A DNA stretch of 64,000 bases, from NCBI GenBank assembly GCA_963714425.1, contig CAVQOI010000003.1, forward strand, positions 124,001-188,000. The letters run 5' to 3'. This document shows, piece by piece, positions 26,291 through 36,381 of this stretch. Below the pieces are notes generated by a model that was not told where the DNA came from, did not search any database, and saw only the letters and a program-made list of their open reading frames with translations. The first letter of the stretch is position 1, and each line of letters starts with the position of its first letter. Source of the DNA: DATCYX01 sp963714425. Its GTDB lineage: Bacteria > Chloroflexota > Anaerolineae > Anaerolineales > UBA4823. Position numbers and translations under genes: made by a program.

Positions 26291-27232
26291 TTATGATGGT
26301 GCCACTGTGATGACAACATTTCCCTTTTTATGCCCTTTGTCGACATACCTGTGAGCCTCGGCCATCTGTTCCAGCGGATAGCGTCTATCAATGACCGATT
26401 TTATCTTTCCCGCTTCAACCAGTTCCTTGATTAAAATAAAATCTTCCAGATATAACTTTGGCGTCCCCTCATCGACTGATATGTATTTCCCGGTCGGAGT
26501 TAGCGCTTTTTTGTACTGTAGTTTTGAGCTATATCTTTTTCCAACGGCATCAAATATAAAATCATAAGATTCTCCTCTATTCGTAAAATCCTCCTTTGTG
26601 TAATCAATTACCTTATCGGCTCCCAGAGATTTTACCAATTCTAGATTTGTGGTACTGCATACCCCGGTAACTTCCGCCCCAAAGCACTTGGCAAGCTGGA
26701 CCGCAAAAGTACCCACCCCTCCAGAAGCTCCATAGATAAGAACTTTTTGTCCCTTCTGGATATTTCCTTTTCTAATAAAATACAATGCTAAAGTTCCCCT
26801 TGAAGGAACAACGGCGGCTTCCTCATAGGTCAAATTGGACGGTTTTAATACCATAATACAGTCATCAGGCATGCACAATCCATCTTCTGGTAAACAAGCG
26901 TACTCGGCATAAGCACCAAAACGCTTGCCGGTAAATGCAATAATCTGGTCACCTTTTTTAAATCGTTTTACATCTTTGCCTATTGCTTCAATTTCTCCGG
27001 CTAACTCTAGCCCTAGTACAGGTTTTCTTGGTCTTCTGAAACCAATAAATATGCGCATGGGGATCCATAGCAAGATATTTACTTTACCACTTCGAACAAT
27101 ACAATCCGAAACTGTCACTGCTGCTGCATGAATTTTTATCAGTGCTTCATTGTCCTTGGGAGTAGGTTTTTCAACTTCTTTGAGTTGAAGAACTTCCGGC
27201 GGTCCGTATTTTGTGCAAACAATTGCTTTCAT
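26291..27232 (-). CDS. Zinc-free MDR oxidoreductase (quinone/enoyl reductase-like)
   Basis: NAD(P)H-dependent medium-chain dehydrogenase/reductase, about 313 aa. Motifs are the N-terminal MKAIVCTKYGPPEVLQLKEV, the nucleotide-binding YGASGGVGTFAVQLAK and LGADKVIDYTKEDF. Catalytic-zinc ligands are not evident, as in quinone oxidoreductases. The start at 27232 follows an AGGAA RBS. It is visibly more AT-rich than the paralogues at 34-41 kb and the most divergent, so it may have a separate origin. It lies directly upstream of regulator A. Confidence 0.83.
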   Translation of the reverse strand: MKAIVCTKYGPPEVLQLKEVEKPTPKDNEALIKIHAAAVTVSDCIVRSGKVNILLWIPMRIFIGFRRPRKPVLGLELAGEIEAIGKDVKRFKKGDQIIAFTGKRFGAYAEYACLPEDGLCMPDDCIMVLKPSNLTYEEAAVVPSRGTLALYFIRKGNIQKGQKVLIYGASGGVGTFAVQLAKCFGAEVTGVCSTTNLELVKSLGADKVIDYTKEDFTNRGESYDFIFDAVGKRYSSKLQYKKALTPTGKYISVDEGTPKLYLEDFILIKELVEAGKIKSVIDRRYPLEQMAEAHRYVDKGHKKGNVVITVAPS

Positions 27233-27269
27233 TTTTGTGCCATTCCTATTTACTTGATAGTATTCATTA

Positions 27270-27965
27270 TTATTTCTGACCATCAGCTGAAGCTGGTTCC
27301 TGATCCTTTACACCCTTAAACAAAAGCCACAAAGTAAGAGAAAGTTCCGCAATAAAACTAACTACCATACACGGGTACGAAATTACTTCGTAGCCCGGCA
27401 AAAGGAAAAACTGAGAGACATATATCAAAAGACCAAAACCATCAGCGATCAACAATATACCCAGGATTTTTGGAAGAAAACCCGACTTGAAAACAAGATA
27501 ACCAAGAGGAAAGAGCCAGATACCATAGGGTATCTGGGCGATAATACGCCCATTTTTGCATAGATTGATAAATAACATCGCTTGCGCTCGTAGCTGATCT
27601 GGCTGGAATACTTTCAAATAATCAGCTCCGCTCAAGAGCAGCAGGCTGGCAAATAGATTAAGCATACTAAAACACCATATTGCAAACCCACCCAGGTTTA
27701 ATAACAGGAACAGTAAAGCTATGTTTTTGTTAACCGGTTTTAATAACACGTACAAAGCCCAGGCCGCCAAAAGAAAGAGCACAACTGAGAATAGACTGAT
27801 TACAAAACCGATCCGAAATTGCGATTCATGAGCGATTATGTAATTGACAGTGACCGGGGCATCCACGAAAACAAATTTCCCAAATAAATTTGCGATGATC
27901 GAGGTGATCACAAAAAGCAAATAAAATAGACCGGCGGTTCTTGCGATTTTATTGACCGAATTCAT
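27270..27965 (-). CDS. DUF4386-like integral membrane protein
   Basis: 231 aa, seven hydrophobic helices, clearly related to the protein at 21352-22116 (shared LLKPVNKNIA, YLVFKSGFLPKILGILL and LWLLFKGVKDQ). The start overlaps the end of the upstream 145-aa gene by 4 nt (ATGA), so the pair is coupled. Confidence 0.77.
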   Translation of the reverse strand: MNSVNKIARTAGLFYLLFVITSIIANLFGKFVFVDAPVTVNYIIAHESQFRIGFVISLFSVVLFLLAAWALYVLLKPVNKNIALLFLLLNLGGFAIWCFSMLNLFASLLLLSGADYLKVFQPDQLRAQAMLFINLCKNGRIIAQIPYGIWLFPLGYLVFKSGFLPKILGILLIADGFGLLIYVSQFFLLPGYEVISYPCMVVSFIAELSLTLWLLFKGVKDQEPASADGQK

Positions 27966-28399
27966 TTTTTAGCACCTTTGAAGATGGGAAATCCCGACAG
28001 GCCAATTCCGACGACGTATAAAATGCTCTGAAGGACATTCACCTGCCAGCGACCATGCCCAATATATGAGGAAGCGGTAAATGCCATCACTTCGATAAAG
28101 CCGATCACAAACACTAACATCCAGAAAGCCGATTTTTGACCGGCGATCAAGTTTTTGCGGATGAGCGGCCACGTCAGCACCGAGATAACCAGCGAGCAAG
28201 AGTTGTACAGGATCGTAAAACAATTGAGCGCTGCAATGGTCTTAACCCCAAGGCTGGCAATTTCAGCTTCTGAAAAAGAAGCCACCTGCAAAATTGGCGA
28301 GTCCTCTTTGAGAACGATGACATAGCACAATATGATAAAGGCGAGTATAAAGTTGATGACACACCATATTGATAGAACGATCGAACCTTTTTTTAACAT
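27962..28399 (-). CDS. Small integral membrane protein, unknown
   Basis: 145 aa with four hydrophobic helices (about 7-28, 45-75, 88-110, 120-140). I do not recognise the family. It is translationally coupled to the DUF4386 gene downstream through an ATGA overlap, and it belongs to the membrane-protein block of cassette B. Confidence 0.65.
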   Translation of the reverse strand: MLKKGSIVLSIWCVINFILAFIILCYVIVLKEDSPILQVASFSEAEIASLGVKTIAALNCFTILYNSCSLVISVLTWPLIRKNLIAGQKSAFWMLVFVIGFIEVMAFTASSYIGHGRWQVNVLQSILYVVGIGLSGFPIFKGAKK

Positions 28400-28475
28400 T
28401 TTGCTATCTCCGCTTGATTTGTTGCATCCACTTTTTGGGTCAATTCCACGAGCATTTCCATGTAGCTGAGTGGGG

Positions 28476-28513
28476 AGGGTTTTGGGAGGGTCTTCAGTCC
28501 TCCCCTAAACCCT
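28476..28513 (-). terminator. Hairpin between membrane-protein genes
   Basis: Imperfect inverted repeat: AGGGTTTTGGGAGGG pairs with CCTCCCCTAAACCCT. A related, better hairpin lies at 29302-29336, and both are followed by the same CTATAGTGCAAATCTATGCC segment. This spacer was duplicated together with its gene. Confidence 0.55.
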
Positions 28514-28542
28514 ATAGTGCAAATCTATGCCGCGCTCAAAAG

Positions 28543-29245
28543 CTAGTTCGTCTCTGTTTTCGCAGACAGAGAAGCGACTGCAGATGGATTGGTTCCTTTA
28601 ACGATCAGCCAAACCGCCAGAACCAGCTCCTGCACGAAGATAGGAAACGCCAGGGGAATGTAGCTGGTGATACGGTTGCCGCTGAACAGGGACAACACGC
28701 ACGCGATCGTCAGGGAGGTGATCGCGGCGATACCGAAGCCTGAGAGCCATCGGGGAATGAGCCGTGACTGGAAGAACAGGTAGTTGTACATGAAGCTACC
28801 CACGCAGAAGGCGAACACCCCAAGCAGCGACGCGGCCCAAAGGCGTACGCTCACCAACGAATCGCCGATAGCCTGAAGCGATGCATGATCGGCAACCCCC
28901 GCTGCTGCGAACTGCTGGCTGAGTTTCAGCAGGGCCAGCAGAACTCACGACGCCGACCATGTAGAAGGCAGCCTCCAAAGTTCTGAAGACAACAGATCCA
29001 AGGGCCAGACCCGCATTCGCCCGCTTCATGATCGGATACATCGCGATGGCTATGCCGACACTTGCAAAGGCGGAGACGATCTTGGCAAGCGCTCCCGCAG
29101 CCACCAGGTCGGCATGTGCGGAGAGCTGGATGAGATAGTCCGCGCCGGTCAGAGCAGGTATGAGCGCATCGCCCGTGAAAGTGGCGACGTCCGCAATGAT
29201 GAAGAGCGCGCCTGCAATGATCGCAATCTTTCTGTTTGTGTTCAT
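28543..29245 (-). pseudogene. DUF4386 membrane protein, one frameshift
   Basis: DUF4386 paralogue of about 230 codons. The N-terminal part (MNTNRKIAIIAGALFIIADV) runs from 29245; the C-terminal part (FFQSRLIPRWLSGFG, IVKGTNPSAVA) is in the next frame. The frames join at about 28940, where one extra T in GTGAGTTCTGCTGG would restore a single frame (VVS then LLALLKLSQQF). A single +1 insertion again. Confidence 0.72.
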
Positions 29246-29301
29246 TTTTATTTCTCCTTTTTTGAATGATTTTGATGAGTTTCATTTAACTGAGCGGGGA
29301 G

Positions 29302-29336
29302 GGTTTTAGGGAGGGCTGAAGGCCCTCCCTAAAACC
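29302..29336 (-). terminator. Hairpin between DUF4386 paralogues
   Basis: GGTTTTAGGGAGGGC and GCCCTCCCTAAAACC form a near-perfect stem around a short loop (CTGAAG), upstream of the DUF4386 remnant and downstream of the next copy. It is a duplicate of the hairpin at 28476-28513. Confidence 0.6.
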
Positions 29337-29359
29337 TATAGTGCAAATCTATGCCGCGC

Positions 29360-30071
29360 TCAAGAGCTCATTCGTCGCTGTTTTCGCAGCCCGGAAGCGA
29401 TTGCCGATGGATTGAATCCTTTGACGATCAGCCATCCCGCCAGAACGATTTCCTGTGGCAACATTGGAATAAGCATAAGGACTTGTACCGTACTAAAAGG
29501 ATCGATGAGACCGGTACTGACTAACGCGCATGATACTATGCCCAAAATGCCGAAAACAAGACCCCAGACCGATATCCATCGCGGAACTAATTTTGTTTGG
29601 TAAAAAATAATGTAATATAACGTACACCCAATGGAAAAAGCCAGCAGCGCCCCAACATGGCTCACCCAACCTCTAGCTGCAAGTAGCAATCGCCCAAGGT
29701 TTGGAAATACGATGATTCTGGAGCTCCAGCTTTTACATAAAGCTGGCTTAACGTAATGATTGATAGCAGGACACACATAGAAACAAAACGTAACACTCCC
29801 TCCGAGATCCTGAAACCAACAGCTCCAAGAGCGAGGACTGGATTGAATTTTTTTAACACTGGATACAGCGAAATTGCAATCCCAGAAGCGCAAGCACCAC
29901 CGATTAATAAAGAAAGGCTCCTGCTCCTACCAGGCCTGCATTTTCAGAAACACTTACAAGATAATTCATCGAGTTTCAGGCCCCAGAAACAGGAAGCTCA
30001 GGACATCTAAACTCGTATAAATGATAAATAATATTCCCACACTTATTGCGAGCTTTCTGTAGTTGTTCATT
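29360..30071 (-). pseudogene. Degenerate DUF4386 membrane protein
   Basis: DUF4386 homology is scattered over three frames. It begins with MNNYRKLAISVGILFIIYTS at 30071 (good RBS), continues with KKFNPVLALGAVGFRISEGV near 29850, and ends with FYQTKLVPRWISVWG and LIVKGFNPSAIAS in another frame. At least three frameshifts and a stop are needed, so this copy is more decayed than its neighbours. Confidence 0.7.
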
Positions 30072-30213
30072 TGTATCTCCTTTTTTGAACGACAGATGAG
30101 TTTCATAAATTAGACTTGCATAAAATTGTGGTCAACACCCGTTTACCGGGGGTTGAAATGGGCTGGGAATTTTATCAAAGGCAAACCTCCTTTACGATCA
30201 GCTTCTATACTAT

Positions 30214-30486
30214 TTACGATTTGACGTCTGACTGATCTGCACGGCCGGGTTCGACAGGACTGACCGAGACCAATGGCATTCCCAGATCACGCACTTTTTT
30301 CAGCAATCCATGCAACGCGGCCTGGTCGATCACTGGGCCGGTTAAAAGCGTGTCGCCGTCCTCTTCCAGCGTGATGGTTAGGTCCTCAAACCAGTCTGTC
30401 CATTGATGGCCCAGATGGCCCTTGACCCTGATTTGATAGACCACGAGTTGCCTTGGATTTGTTGTTGGATCAGAATTGTTTGACAT
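30214..30486 (-). CDS. Small conserved protein, family S (copy B)
   Basis: Soluble uncharacterised protein, 90 aa from the ATG at 30486 (AAGGTG RBS). The core is YQIRVKGHLGHQWTDWFEDL, ITLEEDGDTLLTGPVIDQAA, LHGLLKKVRDLGMPLVSVSP. It lies directly downstream of regulator B. Its tail (RADQSDVK) is nearly that of copy C (QADQSNVK), and similar tails survive as scars near 41938 and 42765. Confidence 0.75.
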   Translation of the reverse strand: MSNNSDPTTNPRQLVVYQIRVKGHLGHQWTDWFEDLTITLEEDGDTLLTGPVIDQAALHGLLKKVRDLGMPLVSVSPVEPGRADQSDVKS

Positions 30487-30554
30487 CACCTTGTACCTTT
30501 TGTGGTCGGTCATTACAGTCCGCGCCACTTGCTCAATGTACAAGGATAATATCC

Positions 30555-30591
30555 CCCACACAGTGTTAACGAACAGACACTTTAGTGTGGG
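30555..30591. repeat. Inverted repeat between regulator B and family S gene B
   Basis: CCCACAC...GTGTGGG with an inner AGTGT...ACACT forms a bulged hairpin. It could terminate regulator B transcripts or act as an operator for the family S gene. There is no strong T-tract, so the role is open. Confidence 0.4.
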
Positions 30592-30644
30592 TTACTGGTG
30601 TTGTTTTTGGTTATTGCGGGGAAAAGATGAGGAAAATTAAAACC

Positions 30645-33347
30645 TTACAACAAACCCAGTTCGCGGGCGCGCGCGATGGCTTCAGTACGGCTTTGAACTT
30701 GTAGTTTGTCAAAAATCTTGCGGTTATACCCTTTGATCGTGTCCAGGGCGAGGAAAAGCCGCTCACCGATCTCTCGATTCGATAGACCCTGGGCAATGAG
30801 TTGTAGAATTTTTAGCTCGCGTTGGCTCAATGGCTCGATCAGGGACTGGGTAAGGGGCAGAGGTGATTTATCTTCGCTTTTTCGCTTCTCAGATTCAAAA
30901 GCAGAAAGCAGCTTACCGATATAGTCAGGAATCATCCCATGAGAAGCTACTTCGGACAATAGCTTGGCCATCGGCGGCCCTTCGTCCACAAAGAGACGGA
31001 TGAATCCGCCCGGCTCGGCCAGCGTTAGCACCTCACCCAGCAGTTGCACAGCCTTGTCCTTTTCCCCGCCAACGTGGTGCACGACTGCCTGGAAAACCAT
31101 CGCCTTCAGCTGTTCATCCACCCAACCCTTCGCCTCCATCTGCTGGCGGAATGGCTCCAGCACCGCCAGAGCTGTGGACAGGTCTCCTTGAGCCAAATTT
31201 ACCCGCGCTTGGCTGAAAGGAAGATCATGCGTCTGCGCGAGATGAGCGGCTGCCGAAAAATCGCCCTGTCGAAGCAGGACAAGCACTTGTGCGGCAGCTA
31301 CCTCAGGTATCCTATGTACAAAGTTTTTTTTGCGTACGGTCTGCTCGGTCTCCGCTAACATAGCAGCCGCGCCGGTCACATCGCCCCGAGCCAGTTTCAG
31401 GCGGGCAAGAAATACCTCTGTGATAATGTATCTGTCGATACCGCGTTCATACTGTTGCGACAGTCGGAGACCCTCCTGCCCATAACGTTCAGCGGTATCC
31501 AGGTCGTTCCATTCGTAATATATCTGAGCCAATCCACGGTACGCTTCGCCGGCAGTCGGCAGCGGAGAATCACCGATCAGTTGCAGAACATGCTGGTAGA
31601 GCTCGGTCGCCAGATGAAGCTGGTTTTCCAATTCCTGTATCTGACCCAGGCAGATTGTAGCCAATATGATGTCGTGAATATTCCCAGACGCCTGGGCGAT
31701 AGATAAAGCTTCGGTATAAACCCGACCGGCTGCTGCTCGTTCTCCCCGGAATTGATGTGCCATCGCCATCGCCCAATTTGCCGTAAAGCGTGAAAGCAGG
31801 TTGTTGGGGGACAGATACTCCAGGGCGCGGCATGACTGGGCAATAATGGTTTCTACCTGGTATTGACTGAGAGCCAATATAGCCCTGGCGGCGGCAATTT
31901 GTCCAATCAGGTCGCGGGTCTTGTTGTCCGGCTCGGCGCCTTGCAGGGTGGCAGCTATAGCCGCCTCAGCCGCTTGTAGTTTCTCTTCAACGCCGGTCGT
32001 TTGTCCAATGTGCAGCGACAACCCGGCAAACCTCACCCACAACAAGGGTCTGGAGTCCAGCACCGTTGTTGGCAACGAGGCTAGCCAGTCCAGGATCGTA
32101 GTCGCTACGCCGCGAAAGTGCAGGGGCATTCCCTTGCTTTCAATCAGACGCTCGGCGCGCTCGATATCATTGGCAGCCGCCGCATACTGAAACGCTTCAA
32201 TCTCGAGATGATGGTCTTCAAACCACCGACTGGCACGGATGTGGTATTTGGTCAGGTCTCCCTCTTCACTCTCTGAAGACGCGCTTTGGTGCAACCGCTG
32301 CCGCAGCAATTCGCCAAAGAGATGATGATAGCGGTACCAGCGCCGCTTGTCATCCAGGGGGACAATGAACAGGTTGGCGCGTTCGAGATGTTCGATGGTT
32401 TCCTGTCCGGAAGCAGGGGAGTTGAGCAGAATGGCATCACAAAGGGGTCCGCACATGCGATCGAGAATGGAAGTGCGTAACAAGAAAGTCTGAATACTTT
32501 CTGACTGCTGTTGCAAAACCTCTTCAACCAGATAATCGAGCACGAATCTGTGACTGCCAGTGAAAGACTTGATAAAGCTGGCGGCATCTTGATGCCCTTG
32601 CATGGAGACCGCGGCCAACTGCAAACCGGCAATCCAACCTTCGGTACGCGTTTCCAGAGCGGTTACATCTCCATCAGTAAGACCCAGCCCCATCACTTGG
32701 TTGAGAAACTCGGCAGCTTCGGTGGGGGTAAACTGCAAGTCGGCGGCGCGCACCTCGGTAAGTTGGCCGCGGGCGCGTAGCCGGGATAGGCGTAGTGGTG
32801 GATCCTCACGGCTGGCGATGATCAGGTGCATCCGTGGAGGCTGGTGTTCGATTAGGAAAGTCAGGGCTTGATCCACCGGTTGGGAATCAATCACATGGTA
32901 GTCGTCCAGGACAAGGACGAAATTGTTCGAGATAGTTGAGATTTCATTGAGCAGGGTTGTCAGAATCGATTCGGAGGAGGGTGGCTGAGGGGACTGGAGC
33001 GCAGCCAGCAACCCTTTTCCTAGATCTGCCACAATTGTCTGCAAAGCCGCGATCACGTAAATCAAAAAGCGAGCGGGATCGTTATCCCCCTCATCCAGTG
33101 ACAGCCAGGCAACCGGTTTCTCGCAACCGGCGACCCATTCGCTGACCAATGTGGTTTTGCCAAACCCGGCAGATGCTGAGATGAGGGTCAGCTTGCAACC
33201 CGAAGAGAGACCCTCGTTCAGCTGCTCGATCAGGCGGGGACGGAGGACAATTTTAGCCCGAGGTGGAGGGATATACAGTTTCGTGGCAAAATAGGCGCAG
33301 GCATGAGTTAATAAAGAAAAATTCGTGGCTAAAATAGGCGCAGGCAT
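30645..33347 (-). CDS. MalT-like LuxR regulator B (intact)
   Basis: Full-length STAND regulator, 900 aa, the only uninterrupted one of the four paralogues. Walker A SASAGFGKTT is near 59-68, and the Walker B-like VLVLDDYHVI near 165. TPR-type repeats span about 430-780. The LuxR HTH at the end (LSQRELKILQLIAQG, then IGERLFLALDTIKGYNRKIF) is of a different subtype from A and C but like D. The extra N-terminal residues (MPAPILATNFSLLTHACAY) come from a 34-bp tandem duplication of the start region. The ATPase half is almost identical at DNA level to A, C and D. Confidence 0.87.
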   Translation of the reverse strand: MPAPILATNFSLLTHACAYFATKLYIPPPRAKIVLRPRLIEQLNEGLSSGCKLTLISASAGFGKTTLVSEWVAGCEKPVAWLSLDEGDNDPARFLIYVIAALQTIVADLGKGLLAALQSPQPPSSESILTTLLNEISTISNNFVLVLDDYHVIDSQPVDQALTFLIEHQPPRMHLIIASREDPPLRLSRLRARGQLTEVRAADLQFTPTEAAEFLNQVMGLGLTDGDVTALETRTEGWIAGLQLAAVSMQGHQDAASFIKSFTGSHRFVLDYLVEEVLQQQSESIQTFLLRTSILDRMCGPLCDAILLNSPASGQETIEHLERANLFIVPLDDKRRWYRYHHLFGELLRQRLHQSASSESEEGDLTKYHIRASRWFEDHHLEIEAFQYAAAANDIERAERLIESKGMPLHFRGVATTILDWLASLPTTVLDSRPLLWVRFAGLSLHIGQTTGVEEKLQAAEAAIAATLQGAEPDNKTRDLIGQIAAARAILALSQYQVETIIAQSCRALEYLSPNNLLSRFTANWAMAMAHQFRGERAAAGRVYTEALSIAQASGNIHDIILATICLGQIQELENQLHLATELYQHVLQLIGDSPLPTAGEAYRGLAQIYYEWNDLDTAERYGQEGLRLSQQYERGIDRYIITEVFLARLKLARGDVTGAAAMLAETEQTVRKKNFVHRIPEVAAAQVLVLLRQGDFSAAAHLAQTHDLPFSQARVNLAQGDLSTALAVLEPFRQQMEAKGWVDEQLKAMVFQAVVHHVGGEKDKAVQLLGEVLTLAEPGGFIRLFVDEGPPMAKLLSEVASHGMIPDYIGKLLSAFESEKRKSEDKSPLPLTQSLIEPLSQRELKILQLIAQGLSNREIGERLFLALDTIKGYNRKIFDKLQVQSRTEAIARARELGLL

Positions 33348-33355
33348 GAGTTAAT
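33280..33355. repeat. Tandem ~34-bp duplication at the regulator B start
   Basis: Two copies of TTCGTGGC(T)AAAATAGGCG plus CAGGCATGAGTTAAT at 33280-33312 and 33322-33355 differ by one T. The event duplicated the start codon and first codons and remains in frame. Confidence 0.75.
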
Positions 33356-33363
33356 TATAAGGC

Positions 33364-33726
33364 TCAACTCCAATTCCACGCATACCAGATCGTGACCACG
33401 TTGAACCCCATGCTGACTGCCAGCAGGAATTTGTCAAATAACGGTGGATAGGTGGGCAGGCCAACCAGGTTGAACAGGAAAAAGAAGGCGGCCACGACGA
33501 TATTCGCCCAGCGACTCGCAGGCTGGGGCAATACCAGGGTCAGGAAAACCATCAGGATTGGCGTCAACATCAAAACCGCGATTCCCAGCCAAACGAACTG
33601 GTTTAAATTCATACCGGCTAACGCTTTTGCCTTGTCGCCGCTGTAGTAGATGCGCAAGACATCGCCATAAAGATAAATTAGCGTGACGACCACCCAGGTT
33701 GCGGAAAGAATAATTTTTTTATCCAT
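33364..33726 (-). CDS. DUF6326-like small membrane protein
   Basis: About 120 aa with four hydrophobic helices. It shares a pattern with the proteins at 35805-36233 and 42784-43194: TWVVV.LIYLYGDVLRIY near the N-terminus, LVLPQPASRWANIV in the middle, IWYAWNW at the end. AGGAGGGTTCATCCC precedes the ATG at 33726; the start overlaps the end of the MDR gene by 8 bp. Family assignment is from memory of the pattern. Function unknown. Confidence 0.68.
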   Translation of the reverse strand: MDKKIILSATWVVVTLIYLYGDVLRIYYSGDKAKALAGMNLNQFVWLGIAVLMLTPILMVFLTLVLPQPASRWANIVVAAFFFLFNLVGLPTYPPLFDKFLLAVSMGFNVVTIWYAWNWS

Positions 33727-34718
33727 GGGATGAACCCTCCTGTGCCGCGATTGTGATGACCACTTTGCCTCGGGCGTGGCCTTTTTCAAAATACCGAAAA
33801 GCTTCAGCTGTTTTACTTAACGGGTAGCATTCATCAATAACCGGTCTGATCTTTCCATCTTCCAAAAGATCTCTTATGACAAGCAAATCTTTTTGATTTG
33901 CTTTTTTCATTACGCTTGTCATCTTCCTGCCATCGCTTTTTGACATTAAGGGTCCCAGGAACAGTGACTGGAACGTTTGCGCTGGCAAGCCTCCCGCGAA
34001 GACGTAAATGCCCTGGGGAGTTAAAGCACGCTTATATGCAGGAAAGCGGATGATATCCATTCGCGGCAAGGATGAGATCATACTGCCGTCCATTTTGGGT
34101 GAAATCCTCTTTGGTGTAGTCAATGACGTGGTCTGCGCCTATCGAGCGCGCCATCTCCAAATTCCGCGTGCTGCACACGGCAGTCACTTCCGCTCCAAAC
34201 GCCTTGGCAATCTGCACCGCAAACGTCCCCACCCCGCCAGACGCCCCGTTGATCAGAACTTTTTGCCCGGACTGAATATGCCCTTGATCGCGCAAGCCTT
34301 GCAGGGCAGTGACGGCTGCCACGGGCACAGCCGCAGCTTCCTCAAATGAAACATTGGACGGCTTTAGCACCAAAGCACTTTCAGGAACAGAAACATATTC
34401 GGCAAAACTGCCACTGCCAAGCCCAAAAATATCTCCAAACACCGCATTCCCTGGCCGAAACTGTTTGACGTTTCTGCCAACTGCTTCAACACACCCTGCA
34501 ATGTCAGCGCCAAGGATTGTGTTTTTAGGTTTGAACAGCCCAACGCCTGTCAGACGCAAGGGGAAGGGGTCAGCAGTCAGCATATGCCAGTCCCCCGCAT
34601 TGATGGATGCTGCATAGACTTTTACCAGCACTTGATCTTCATTGAGGGCAGGCTTTTTCACCTCTTCGAGATGAAGAACATCTGGCGGTCCATATTTTGT
34701 GTATACAATCGCTTTCAT
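33719..34718 (-). pseudogene. MDR oxidoreductase, one frameshift
   Basis: MDR-family NAD(P)H:quinone-type oxidoreductase of about 332 codons. Frame 1 (34718 to about 34050) has MKAIVYTKYGPPDVLHLEEV, NGASGGVGTFAVQIAKAFGA and ADHVIDYTKEDF. The C-terminal third (YKRALTPQGIYVF, AFRYFEKGHARGKVVITIAA) is in the next frame. One extra base near 34058 (AATGGATATCATCCG) explains the break. Closely related to the intact neighbour at 34739-35761. Confidence 0.77.
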
Positions 34719-34738
34719 AGTTTTTCTCTCATAATTTG

Positions 34739-35761
34739 TTAGGTTTTGTTGTTATATTCCAAAGTGATGACTATTTTTCCTCGAGCGTGTCCTTCTTCAA
34801 GATACTGGAGAGCTTCAGCCGTCTCACTTAGCGGGTAACGTCTATCGATAATAGGCACTACTTTGCCGGCTTCAAAAAGCTCTTCCAAAATAGCCAAATC
34901 TTCTTTATTGTTGGGTTTCCACATCACGATTCCCATTTTCTTATTCCCGGTCATTGAAATCAATGGTCCTAGCAAAAAAGCTTGGAGAATTGCACCCCCG
35001 GATCCTCCGACCATAACAAAAACTCCCGAGGGACTCAAAGCACGCTTGTAATCGAAAATCGACCGAGATGCCACAACATCAAGAATTAAGTCATACCGCT
35101 GCCCACTTTTGGTGAAATCCTCTTGAGTGTAATCAATGACATGGTCCGCACCAATTGAGCGCAGCATGTCCAATTTACTCGGGCTGTCCACGCCAGTCAC
35201 TTCAGCTCCGAACGATTTAGCAATCTGCACTGCAAAGGTACCCACACCACCACCCGCACCATTGATCAAAACCTTTTGTCCTGGCTGAATCTTTCCTTTA
35301 TCCGATAGAAGAAAACTGGGCGAAGATGATCCTACACCTCGAAGATTCTGCAAGGCATTGGCTCCTGCTGAAGGTACAGCCGCGGCTTCCTCGAATGTCA
35401 TCCTGGCCGGTTTCAGCCTTAATGCATTTTCAGGAACACATACATACTCGGCAAAAGCACCAAAGCCCAATGGGAAAGACAAGTCCCCCCAAATCTCATC
35501 ACCTGGCCGAAAATGCTTTACGTTTCTGCCAACTGCTTCTATGCGCCCGGAGATATCAGATCCGAGTATCTTGTGCATTGGTTTTAGAGGCCCCGTGAAA
35601 CGCGCACTCCATGTACCTCTCAGGATTTCAAGGTCAGCCGCATTTAAGGATGCCGCATGAACTTTTACCAGTGCTTCATCCTCGTTGGGAGTAGGTTTTT
35701 CTACCTCTCTTAGTTCAAGAACGTCAGGAGTGCCGTATTTTGTGCATACAATCGCTTTCAT
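34739..35761 (-). CDS. Zinc-free MDR oxidoreductase
   Basis: Intact 340-aa MDR protein of the quinone/zeta-crystallin-like group. It has an N-terminal GroES-like domain (MKAIVCTKYGTPDVLELREV), NGAGGGVGTFAVQIAKSFGA for nucleotide binding, ADHVIDYTQEDF, and a C-terminal EGHARGKIVITLEY. A short insertion (GSSSPSFLLSDKGK) before the Rossmann fold is not present in its neighbours. Twenty nt separate it from the next MDR gene. Substrate unknown. Confidence 0.85.
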   Translation of the reverse strand: MKAIVCTKYGTPDVLELREVEKPTPNEDEALVKVHAASLNAADLEILRGTWSARFTGPLKPMHKILGSDISGRIEAVGRNVKHFRPGDEIWGDLSFPLGFGAFAEYVCVPENALRLKPARMTFEEAAAVPSAGANALQNLRGVGSSSPSFLLSDKGKIQPGQKVLINGAGGGVGTFAVQIAKSFGAEVTGVDSPSKLDMLRSIGADHVIDYTQEDFTKSGQRYDLILDVVASRSIFDYKRALSPSGVFVMVGGSGGAILQAFLLGPLISMTGNKKMGIVMWKPNNKEDLAILEELFEAGKVVPIIDRRYPLSETAEALQYLEEGHARGKIVITLEYNNKT

Positions 35762-35804
35762 AGTTTTTTCTCCAAATTCCTTTGACCGGCACTATAAATC
35801 AGGT

Positions 35805-36233
35805 TTAACCTTCAGGGTTAGTCCATTTCCAAGCGTACCAAACAACCAGTAAGGCAAACACAAGTTGTGCTGTTGCCCAAACTAATTCATAACCAGCGGA
35901 TCGCCATACGATAAGATGTAAAACCTCAAAAGCAAGAGTAACCATCGCATAGAATATGCCAATGATGCGGTTTGCCCAACGACTCACGGGAGACTTCAAC
36001 GTCAGGGTCAAGACACTCATAAAAATGTGACCCACTAATAGTATTGCCATTACTGACAATAATTCGGGGTTTGCTCCGAGAGGTCCGGTAGCCGCAGATA
36101 AGCGGTACGTATCCCCATTTAAACTACTTAACATTCCAGCTACCCATAGCACTGCAAGGATTATCCTCACATCTAGCAGATTTCTTGCGGTCTCTTTGTT
36201 TGTCCCAAGGGGACTTCCTTTGATCGTATTCAT
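35805..36233 (-). CDS. DUF6326-like small membrane protein
   Basis: 142 aa with four hydrophobic helices (VRIILAVLWVAGMLSSLNGD; LKSPVSRWANRIIG; LLVVWYAWKWTNPEG at the end). AAAGGAGATAAAA precedes the ATG. It lies between the family S gene and the MDR gene in cassette C. Its terminal NPEG motif recurs as a scar at about 41967-41990. Confidence 0.68.
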   Translation of the reverse strand: MNTIKGSPLGTNKETARNLLDVRIILAVLWVAGMLSSLNGDTYRLSAATGPLGANPELLSVMAILLVGHIFMSVLTLTLKSPVSRWANRIIGIFYAMVTLAFEVLHLIVWRSAGYELVWATAQLVFALLVVWYAWKWTNPEG

Positions 36234-36381
36234 TTTTATCTCCTTTTTTGAACGATATGGATGGGTTTCATTAATTTGGACTTGAATAAAATTCTGGTCG
36301 CCACCCCGTTACCGGGGGTTGAAATGGGCTAGAAATGTTATCAAAGGCAAACCTCCTTTCCAAGTAGCTTATATCCATTTA